From Bacteroides salyersiae WAL 10018 = DSM 18765 = JCM 12988 (lineage in GTDB: Bacteria; Bacteroidota; Bacteroidia; Bacteroidales; Bacteroidaceae), in contig NZ_KB905466.1 in the NCBI RefSeq assembly GCF_000381365.1, positions 494,744 through 558,743 on the forward strand: a stretch of 64,000 bases of DNA. The letters are read 5' to 3'. The stretch's first letter is position 1; each line of letters starts with the position of its first letter. The notes under the pieces are model-generated. The model ran no database searches, was not told where the DNA came from, and worked only from the letters and a program-made list of their open reading frames with translations. Position numbers and translations under genes: made by a program. Shown here in pieces: positions 54,736-61,693 of this stretch.

Positions 54736-56745
54736 CTATTCTTCCTCCTTAATCAAGTGGCATAGCTCCGGGTCGTTTTTAATCCGGGTTATCTCGTCCT
54801 CGACAATCTGCCGGACTTCCTGACGGATGCGGTCATAGTTGGCTTGTATCTCCTCCTGCATCCGGTCGTTGCCGTCCTTGTCGGTGAAGTCGATAATCTG
54901 CGGCAACTTCACGTAACGGGCGGTTTCCCGCTTCACCTTTTCATTATCCACCACGATTTCACAGTGGAAAATCTTCTGCTCTATCCGTTCATCGAAGTTG
55001 TCCGCCACCGCACCCACGAACATACCTTGCGTGAGGTTGGATATTTTACTGGCGGGTATCAGGCTGTCCATTTGGGTGCTTATCGAGGTGGATTTCTCCC
55101 GTTGGTTGATTGTCATGCTCTGCCTTTTCTGCAAAACCTTACCGAAACGCTCGGAAAGGATTTTCGCCGTTTCACCGACTACCTGACCGCTGAACACGTT
55201 ACCCACCGTATTTTGTATCACACGGCTTTCCTTGTCCCCGTAATCACGGGTAAGCTGGCTGTAATCTTGAAAGCCCAGCAGAACCGCAACCTTGTTGCTT
55301 CGGGCGGTGGCAATCAAATTATCAAGCCCACGAAAATATATAGTCGGTAATTCATCTATTATCACTGAACTTTTAAGCTGACCTTTCTTGTTTATCAGCT
55401 TCACTATTCTACTGTTATATAATCCCAGTGCCGCCGAATAGATGTTCTGACGGTCGGGATTGTTGCCGACAACCAAGATTTTAGGCTCTTTCGGGTTGTT
55501 GATGTCCAGCGAGAAATCATCACCTGTCATTACCCAGTAAAGAGCGGGTGAAATCATCCTTGAAAGCGGGATTTTCGCACTTGCTATTTGACCCTGCAAC
55601 TGCTCTTGAGCGTCTGATTCCCAAGCATCCACGAACGGGGAAAGGTAGTTTTCCAGTTCGGGATAACTGCGCAAAATAGTGAATACATCGGCGTATTTCT
55701 TGTTCAATAGTTCAATGGCATGGGGGAACGTGCAATACTTCCCGCCCTGATAGATACGCAAGTACCAAATAATGGCTGCAAGTAGGATAATCGGGCTTTC
55801 CACGAAGAAATCGCCCTGCTTGCTTATCCAAGAGCGGTTAAGGTTAAGCATAATCGTGTAGCTGGCTTCGTAGGCATCCGCAATGTCCGACATGAAGCTG
55901 GCGTTTATCGGGTTGCATCGGTGGCTCTTGCGGGGGTCATCAAAATTGATAATGTAGAATTTAGGCTTTACCTTATACCCGTCCAAGTGGTTAAGCAAAT
56001 GATTATAAGCGATTTCCGATAAATCGGGAAACTTATAATCATAGCAGTAAAGCGCAAAACCTTTCTCGATTTGCTGTTTTATGTAACCGTTTACCACCGC
56101 ATACGATTTGCCACTACCCGGCGTACCCAACACAAGGCTGGCACGGAACGGGTTCACGACATTTATCCAGCCGTTATTCCATTTCTTCTTATAGTAGAAC
56201 CGGGTAGGCAGATTTACGGAATACTCGTTCTCGATAAGCCTTGTTTCCTGCTGGAAACTTTCGTTCTCTGTATTAAAGACATCATCCATTAGGTTGTTCT
56301 TCAACAGCCGGGACATCCATGTACCCGCCATGAGCATACAGATATAGCCCGCCGACAGCGTGGCGATATAAAACACGGCATCCGCCGTGTGTGGCAGCGG
56401 AAGTTCCAGCAACCACCAGTTCAGGAAAAACAACACGACACCCGCCGCAAGACTGCAATGTATCTTCGCCCACGTTATCTTTTCCTCTTTCACGCCCTTA
56501 GTGCCGATGCACGACAGGGCGAGGAACACCACCGAAAATAGTTTTGTCCAAAGGACGGACGAGAACAGCCCGGTGGTGCGCTGGAAGTTCCACAGTATCT
56601 TGTCTATCACTTCAAACGTCACTCCCCACTCTTTCAGGGTGGAGTAACAGAACCAGTACACGTTTATTCCCACGAATAGAATACTGACAGCCCGCATAAA
56701 GTCCATGACCCGTGCAAGCCCTCTCAAATCATCTTCCTGTTGCAT
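54736..56745 (-). CDS. mobC: Type IV coupling protein (MobC/VirD4-like)
   Basis: 669 residues. Three to four N-terminal membrane segments (SILFVGINVYWFCYS, LAAGVVLFFLNWWLL, FYIATLSAGYICML), Walker A LGTPGSGKSYAV and Walker B SVIIDELPTIYF. It links the relaxosome to the mating channel. Last gene of the mobA-mobB-mobC operon, 20 bp after mobB. Confidence 0.93.
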   Translation of the reverse strand: MQQEDDLRGLARVMDFMRAVSILFVGINVYWFCYSTLKEWGVTFEVIDKILWNFQRTTGLFSSVLWTKLFSVVFLALSCIGTKGVKEEKITWAKIHCSLAAGVVLFFLNWWLLELPLPHTADAVFYIATLSAGYICMLMAGTWMSRLLKNNLMDDVFNTENESFQQETRLIENEYSVNLPTRFYYKKKWNNGWINVVNPFRASLVLGTPGSGKSYAVVNGYIKQQIEKGFALYCYDYKFPDLSEIAYNHLLNHLDGYKVKPKFYIINFDDPRKSHRCNPINASFMSDIADAYEASYTIMLNLNRSWISKQGDFFVESPIILLAAIIWYLRIYQGGKYCTFPHAIELLNKKYADVFTILRSYPELENYLSPFVDAWESDAQEQLQGQIASAKIPLSRMISPALYWVMTGDDFSLDINNPKEPKILVVGNNPDRQNIYSAALGLYNSRIVKLINKKGQLKSSVIIDELPTIYFRGLDNLIATARSNKVAVLLGFQDYSQLTRDYGDKESRVIQNTVGNVFSGQVVGETAKILSERFGKVLQKRQSMTINQREKSTSISTQMDSLIPASKISNLTQGMFVGAVADNFDERIEQKIFHCEIVVDNEKVKRETARYVKLPQIIDFTDKDGNDRMQEEIQANYDRIRQEVRQIVEDEITRIKNDPELCHLIKEEE

Positions 56746-56765
56746 GATTGTAATGTTTTTTTAAG

Positions 56766-58034
56766 TTAGTCAATGCGCCTTGTGCGCTTCTTTTTCTTCT
56801 TTCTCTTTTGGCGGGCGGTGTCCTGCGGATCGTCACCGCCTGATGCACCGCCGCCCAACAAACCGCCGAAAGCACCCAGCACGGAAGCCACGCCCGGAAC
56901 GATGTCGGATTTTGGCATGAACCCCGGTTGTTCCTGATGCGTGGGCTGGTCTTGCTGCGGTGCTGACACTTCGGGCTGGTGCATCTTTCCGGTTTCGCCC
57001 GAAAAACGTTCGTTGAACACGTTCGCCGAATACTCCTTGCCCAAGCGTGAACCGTTCAGCACCACCCGGCTGTCGTCGTCGATGAACGTAACGCCATAGA
57101 TGCGCCCGCTGTCATTCTGACGGAATACCACGTCAATGCCCTGCTTCTTTAGCTGTTGTTCCAGTTCCTTGCGGCTGCGGGTAGTCTGCATGGCAGTGGC
57201 TACAATCTTCCGGGTGCGCTCTTTCAGTTTCCCGTTCCTGATTGCTTCGCCCGATTTCTCCATTCTGCGCTGCACCGCTTCATAACCCACCGACTTGCCG
57301 ATGCGGGAAGCCTTTACCGGGTTGCCCGCCTTTTCTCCCTTGTCGTTCATGGCGGAATAGACAATGCCCTGATAGGGCTTGCCGTTCACTTCACCCTTGA
57401 CTTCCTCGGCGCACACGTTGTAAGCGGCAAGCAAAGCCTTGTACTCCCCGAACGACTGGAAGCGGTAGCCATAGCAAGCCGCTTTCACGGTATTGCCGAT
57501 TTGGTGCTTCACGTCCCCGGCGGCATAGTCCACCTTTTTAAGTTCCGGGCGTTCGGCACGTTCCTTTCGCTCTGCCGGGTGCAGCCCGTATTTCTTTTCC
57601 AGCTCACGGGTGATTTGCTTGCTGCGCCGATGCTCGAACCTGTCATTCAGCGGCTTGCCGTTCTCGTCCACTCGCAACCCCACGATGTGGATGTGGTGGC
57701 GGTCGATGTCGGTATGCTTGTACACCAAATAGGGCTGGTCGCCATAGCCCAATTTCCGCATATACTCTTTGGCAATGTCGGAAAGCAGCTGGTCGGTCAG
57801 CACGTCTTCCGGGTGCGGGTTTATGGAAATATGAAGTATCGGCTTCTTGGTGGATAGCTGGACGGGCATCTGCATTTCAAAGCTGCGCATACACTCGCCG
57901 ATAGAGAAATTCCCGTCCTCGCTCAACAGCATCCGGTTGGAGAAAAGCACCTTTGCTTCCCCGCTGTCCACCTTGTTTTGGTTGTACGCCAGTGCGCCGA
58001 ACATATTGCCGCCCGTGCTTATTTTGGCAACCAT
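56766..58034 (-). CDS. mobB: Relaxase MobB (MOBP-type)
   Basis: About 422 residues. VYKHTDIDRHHIHIVGLRV carries the HHIH metal site; FGALAYNQNKVDSGEAKVL is the usual start. The catalytic Tyr is probably in the N-terminal part. Nicks oriT and leads the strand. Start at 58034 overlaps mobA by 16 bp; a codon at 58046 is an alternative. The C-terminal end is Gly- and Lys/Arg-rich. Confidence 0.92.
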   Translation of the reverse strand: MVAKISTGGNMFGALAYNQNKVDSGEAKVLFSNRMLLSEDGNFSIGECMRSFEMQMPVQLSTKKPILHISINPHPEDVLTDQLLSDIAKEYMRKLGYGDQPYLVYKHTDIDRHHIHIVGLRVDENGKPLNDRFEHRRSKQITRELEKKYGLHPAERKERAERPELKKVDYAAGDVKHQIGNTVKAACYGYRFQSFGEYKALLAAYNVCAEEVKGEVNGKPYQGIVYSAMNDKGEKAGNPVKASRIGKSVGYEAVQRRMEKSGEAIRNGKLKERTRKIVATAMQTTRSRKELEQQLKKQGIDVVFRQNDSGRIYGVTFIDDDSRVVLNGSRLGKEYSANVFNERFSGETGKMHQPEVSAPQQDQPTHQEQPGFMPKSDIVPGVASVLGAFGGLLGGGASGGDDPQDTARQKRKKKKKRTRRID

Positions 58035-58441
58035 AGTTCCTTGCACTCGTTTGTCAGGTCGATAACCTGACGGTTCAACACAGCCAGTTCGGTGGTCGCT
58101 TTCTCCAGTTTATAGAGAAAAGCCAGTGCCTTTTTCTCCGAAAAGTTGCTGTGCAACGCCTTTACGACTTGGTTGTAATTGACCGCTACCGCTCTGAATT
58201 GGGCGTAAAATTCGGTCAGCCGGGCGCAATACTCGACCGCCGATTTGTCCACTTTCACCACCCGGAACGGCTCGCCGAACAACCGGGCGGCGATGAAACG
58301 GGACTTGCTCGTGACGCCCGACTGCTCCCATTGCGAGAGGAAGCGGGCATTCTCCCGGTCGTTCAGGTAAAGGACATGGCGATGCTTCGCCGGGTCTGCG
58401 AGGGCGGGGCGACCGCCCTTGTTAGGTTTTCTTGTTTCCAT
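58019..58441 (-). CDS. mobA: Mobilization accessory protein MobA
   Basis: 140 residues. Ribbon-helix-helix-like N-terminus (KHRHVLYLNDRENARFLSQWEQSG) and helical end (VAVNYNQVVKALHSNFSEKKALAFLYKLE), as in MobC/MobA relaxosome proteins that bind oriT. First of the mob operon. Promoter-like TTACTTTG on the minus strand at 58671-58678. Confidence 0.87.
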   Translation of the reverse strand: METRKPNKGGRPALADPAKHRHVLYLNDRENARFLSQWEQSGVTSKSRFIAARLFGEPFRVVKVDKSAVEYCARLTEFYAQFRAVAVNYNQVVKALHSNFSEKKALAFLYKLEKATTELAVLNRQVIDLTNECKELWLPK

Positions 58442-58469
58442 GCTTCTTTGGATTAAAAAATTACGACTT

Positions 58470-58620
58470 CGGAGTGATTTTTACCCCCGCAAGGGGCAAG
58501 GCGTTTTCAGGCACGGAAAACGGTTTTGTAGCATACAAAACACACCTTGCTATTTTCTGACGAAAATCGAAATCCGTCACGGACGGATTGGGGTCAGCGT
58601 GGAACGGTAAGCCCAGCCAT
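58470..58620. other. Candidate oriT
   Basis: Directly upstream of mobA. Has CCCC-GCAA-GGGG (about 58483-58494) and the inverted repeat AATCCGT/ACGGATT (58571-58577, 58583-58589) followed by GGGGTCAGCG. Position and repeats suit a nick region; nic not identified. Confidence 0.4.
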
Positions 58621-58724
58621 TCACCAGCCCTGTTTTACACCTGCGCCCCCTGCGGTTCGTTACTCCGCTGCAAAGTAACGGTGATTTATAATGCTGTAAA
58701 ATAGGTGGTTGGTGGACAAAACGG

Positions 58725-58748
58725 GACAGCGCAGGACAAATCGGGACA
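58725..58748 (+). repeat. 24-bp ICE element, copy 2
   Basis: Contains GACAGCGCAGGACAAAT; identical over 24 bp to the copy inside the gene at 60218. Preceded by another GGACAAAACGG unit, so GGACA recurs about every 10 bases. Confidence 0.7.
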
Positions 58749-58784
58749 AGGTTTTCAGGGGACGTTTTTTCTCCCTTTTTTTGC

Positions 58785-58985
58785 ATCGGATTTCAAGATT
58801 GAAAGCAAGATTGAAAGAAATATTCCAATCAGGAAAGAATGATTGAAAGCATGATTTCAAGAAAACGTGATTGCAGGATTTCAATATTTCAAGAAAGAAT
58901 GAAAGCAGGAAAACAAGATTGAAATAAAACAGTCTTTCAATATTTCAAGATTGCAATATGGAATGAATGATTGAAAGCAATAAAT
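58785..58985. repeat. Repeat block upstream of traA, centromere-like
   Basis: Many copies of GATTGAAAGCA and ATTTCAAGA in both directions; TTTCAATATTTCAAGA occurs twice (58879-58894, 58935-58950). Placed before a ParA-type gene as partition sites often are. No gene lies in 58442-59002. Confidence 0.65.
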
Positions 58986-59002
58986 AAATCTATCAACCAA
59001 TA

Positions 59003-59785
59003 ATGAACGGAAGCAATATGGAAAACGAGAAAACACCCCTTTATGTCGCCTTTTCCACCCAAAAGGGCGGGGTCGGCAAAACCACCTTTACCGTGCTGGC
59101 GGCGAGTTACCTCTATTACCTCAAAGGCTACGATGTGGCGGTGGTCGATTGCGACTACCCGCAACACTCCATTGCCGGGATGCGAAAGCGGGATGCCGAG
59201 CAGGTCGGGGCGGATGAAGATTACAAGCGAATGGCGTATGAGCAGTTCACCCGGCTGGGGAAGAAAGCCTACCCGGTATTGTGCAGTTCACCTGAAAAGG
59301 CGATTGCAACGGCTGACGAACATATAGCCGCCGGACACGTGCCGGATATAGTGTTTTTCGACCTGCCCGGCACGGTGAACAGCGAGGGCGTGATAAACTC
59401 CCTCGCGGGCATGGACTACATTTTCACCCCCATTTCAGCCGACAAGGTGGTGCTGGAAAGCAGCCTGTCGTTCGCAATGGCTATCCAAAAGTTATTGGTG
59501 AGGAATGAAGCCTGCCGACTTGCCGGGCTGTACCTCTTTTGGAACATGGTGGACGGTAGGGAGAAAACAGACCTTTACACCGCCTACGACAAGACCATTA
59601 AGGAACTGGAACTGCCGCTGATGAAAACCTTTATCCCCGATACCAAACGCTACAAAAAGGAACTGGTGGCGGATAAAAAGGCGGTGTTCCGCTCCACGCT
59701 CTTTCCCGCCAGCCGCCCGCTGGTAAGGGGAAGCAACTTGGAAGAACTGATAACCGAAATAGTGTACTACATCAAATTAAAATGA
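59003..59785 (+). CDS. traA: ParA-family ATPase (TraA)
   Basis: 260 residues. Deviant Walker A FSTQKGGVGKTTFTVLAA, then VAVVDCDYPQHS and VFFDLPGTVNS. In Bacteroides ICEs this heads the transfer operon and is called TraA; by family it should bind DNA or help partition the circular ICE. A second ATG at 59018 is possible. 1 bp from the next gene. Confidence 0.9.
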   Translation: MNGSNMENEKTPLYVAFSTQKGGVGKTTFTVLAASYLYYLKGYDVAVVDCDYPQHSIAGMRKRDAEQVGADEDYKRMAYEQFTRLGKKAYPVLCSSPEKAIATADEHIAAGHVPDIVFFDLPGTVNSEGVINSLAGMDYIFTPISADKVVLESSLSFAMAIQKLLVRNEACRLAGLYLFWNMVDGREKTDLYTAYDKTIKELELPLMKTFIPDTKRYKKELVADKKAVFRSTLFPASRPLVRGSNLEELITEIVYYIKLK

Positions 59786-59786
59786 T

Positions 59787-60215
59787 ATGGCAAAGCAAAG
59801 CGGCGGGATGCCGAAGATAGACGAGGATTTCATGAAAGAGCTTATCTCGCAGGGTGTTCCCAGTAAAGAAGATAATAAACCGAATGATGCACCACATACC
59901 AATCTTGCATCACAAGTTACCCAAGAGGAACAGCAGACGGAAACGGTGCGGGTGGAGAAAACGACAAACCGCAAGCGCAAGGGCGGCACGGGCGACTACC
60001 GGGAAACCTATTTTCAGAAAGTGGAACTGGCAGACCGACAGCCCTTGTACGTGAGCCGTACCACGCACGAGAAGCTGATGCGTATCGTGACAGTGATAGG
60101 CGGGCGCAAGGTGACGGTAAGCAGCTACGTGGAAAACATTCTGCTGCGGCACTTCGAGCAGTACCAAGACGAGATAAACACCCTGTACGAAAGCCACTTC
60201 CAAAAGCCTGTCTGA
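59787..60215 (+). CDS. DUF3408 transfer protein
   Basis: 142 residues: charged, disordered N-terminal half, then a ribbon-helix-helix-like end (YVSRTTHEKLMRIVTVIGGRKVTVSSYVENILLRHFE). Fits DUF3408 (TraB/TraC of CTnDOT), a likely ParB-like or DNA-binding partner of TraA. Confidence 0.85.
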   Translation: MAKQSGGMPKIDEDFMKELISQGVPSKEDNKPNDAPHTNLASQVTQEEQQTETVRVEKTTNRKRKGGTGDYRETYFQKVELADRQPLYVSRTTHEKLMRIVTVIGGRKVTVSSYVENILLRHFEQYQDEINTLYESHFQKPV

Positions 60216-60217
60216 CT

Positions 60218-60880
60218 ATGGTAATCTATTGCATACTTACCGGGCTTTTGGTGTACTATATCGCCCTATGGCTGTGGTATCGCTACACGGACAGCCGGAC
60301 ATCACCGGGCAGAACAGATGATGCGCCACTCCCACGAAACGGGGTTTCGGGCTACACGCTGATAGGTGAAAGCCGATACAAGGGCGGACTAATCGAGACA
60401 GCGCAGGACAAATCGGGACACATCCCGCAAGCGGCTGAAAATGATACTATTTTTGCGCCGCAGGCTGACGGACAGCCGGAAGAAAACATTCCGGAAACAG
60501 CAGCCGAAGCGGAAGAAACGCCCGGTTACGAGAATGACGAACCCGACTACGAGGACGAGGAAATAGCCGGGTACATGGACGGTGACGATGATACCGGGCG
60601 GGCTACGGGCGTGAGCTTCGATGAACTGGGCGAAGCGGTACGCACGGCGAACGCCGACAACCCCACCGAAGCGGAGAAACGGCAAGCAGCCGGGACACTG
60701 GCAAGCATTGAGGGGACGAACCTCTACGATGCGGTGGTGGAGAACATCAACGGCGGGCTGGCAAAGGTGGCGGAACTGCTGGGACGCAACGAAGCGGAAC
60801 TGGCTACGGCTGCTGTCCCTGCCGGAACTGGCGATACAAGCGAGGAACACGAAGCGTTCGACATGAACGATTTCCTATAA
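60218..60880 (+). CDS. TraD-like (DUF4122) conjugal protein
   Basis: 220 residues: one N-terminal membrane segment (VIYCILTGLLVYYIALWLWY), an acidic linker (EDEEIAGYMDGDDDTG) and a helical end. Position between the DUF3408 gene and traE matches TraD. The 24-bp ICE element (60397-60420) lies in its coding sequence. Confidence 0.8.
   Translation: MVIYCILTGLLVYYIALWLWYRYTDSRTSPGRTDDAPLPRNGVSGYTLIGESRYKGGLIETAQDKSGHIPQAAENDTIFAPQADGQPEENIPETAAEAEETPGYENDEPDYEDEEIAGYMDGDDDTGRATGVSFDELGEAVRTANADNPTEAEKRQAAGTLASIEGTNLYDAVVENINGGLAKVAELLGRNEAELATAAVPAGTGDTSEEHEAFDMNDFL
60397..60420 (+). repeat. 24-bp ICE element, copy 3 (inside a gene)
   Basis: Contains GACAGCGCAGGACAAAT; identical over 24 bp to copy 2. 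Confidence 0.7.
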
Positions 60881-60971
60881 TATAATAATGTATAAGCCTG
60901 ACAGCATGAAACAACGGGATTACGGTTGATTGGCAACCTGAAAACCAAACAGACAAACGGGACTATCCCCG

Positions 60972-60993
60972 ACCACTAAAATTTCAAATTATT
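60972..60993 (+). promoter_or_regulatory. Conserved leader element, copy C
   Basis: CGGGACTATCCCCG then CCACTAAAATTTCAAATTATT, matching copy B upstream of the DUF3945 gene; here 57 bp before traE. Confidence 0.65.
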
Positions 60994-61050
60994 CACCAGC
61001 CGGGAAAGGCGGACTATCCACCCGCCGCCCGGCATTAAAAACAAATCACA

Positions 61051-61347
61051 ATGAGAAAGAAAATCTTCTTGTCGGCGGCTATACTTGCCGCCGTGGTAAG
61101 TGCCTACGCACAAGGAAACGGGCAGGCGGGCATCACCGAAGCCACGAACCTAATCACCGGGTATTTTGACCCCGGAACAAAACTGGTGTACGCAATCGGG
61201 GCGGTCTGCGGCTTGATTGGCGGGGTAAAAGTATATAACAAGTTCTCAAGCGGCGACCCCGACACCTCAAAGACCGCCGCCAGTTGGTTCGGGGCGTGCA
61301 TCTTCCTGATTGTCGCCGCCACTATCCTGCGTTCGTTCTTCCTCTAA
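61051..61347 (+). CDS. traE: TraE (DUF4134)
   Basis: 98 residues. Signal-like start (FLSAAILAAVVSAYAQG), two membrane segments (LVYAIGAVCGLIGGVKVY, FGACIFLIVAATILRSFFL). VirB2-like pilin position in the Bacteroides transfer operon. Confidence 0.92.
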   Translation: MRKKIFLSAAILAAVVSAYAQGNGQAGITEATNLITGYFDPGTKLVYAIGAVCGLIGGVKVYNKFSSGDPDTSKTAASWFGACIFLIVAATILRSFFL

Positions 61348-61357
61348 AAAGGCGGTA

Positions 61358-61693
61358 ATGTCTGAATATCCGGTAAACAGGGGTATCGGGAAGCCGGTGG
61401 AGTTCAAGGGGCTGAAAAGCCAGTACCTCTTTATCTTTTGCGGCGGCTTGCTCGCCGTCTTCGTGGTGTTCATCATCCTGTTCATGGCAGGCGTGAACCA
61501 GTGGCTATGTATCGGTTTCATCGTGTCGGCTTCGCTGCTGCTCGTGTGGCAGACGTTCCGGCTCAACGCCAAGTACGGCACGCACGGGCTGATGAAAGCT
61601 GCCGCACGCAAAAGACACCCACGCTTCATTATCAGCCGAAAGGCGATACCCCGGCTGTTCAACTACAAAAGAAGAAAGGAAGAAAGAACATGA
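61358..61693 (+). CDS. traF: TraF (DUF4133)
   Basis: 111 residues from the ATG at 61358. YPVNRGIGKPVEFKGLKSQY is the DUF4133 start, followed by two membrane segments (LFIFCGGLLAVFVVFIILF, LCIGFIVSASLLLVW). VirB3-like. Its stop overlaps the traG start (ATGA). Confidence 0.92.
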   Translation: MSEYPVNRGIGKPVEFKGLKSQYLFIFCGGLLAVFVVFIILFMAGVNQWLCIGFIVSASLLLVWQTFRLNAKYGTHGLMKAAARKRHPRFIISRKAIPRLFNYKRRKEERT

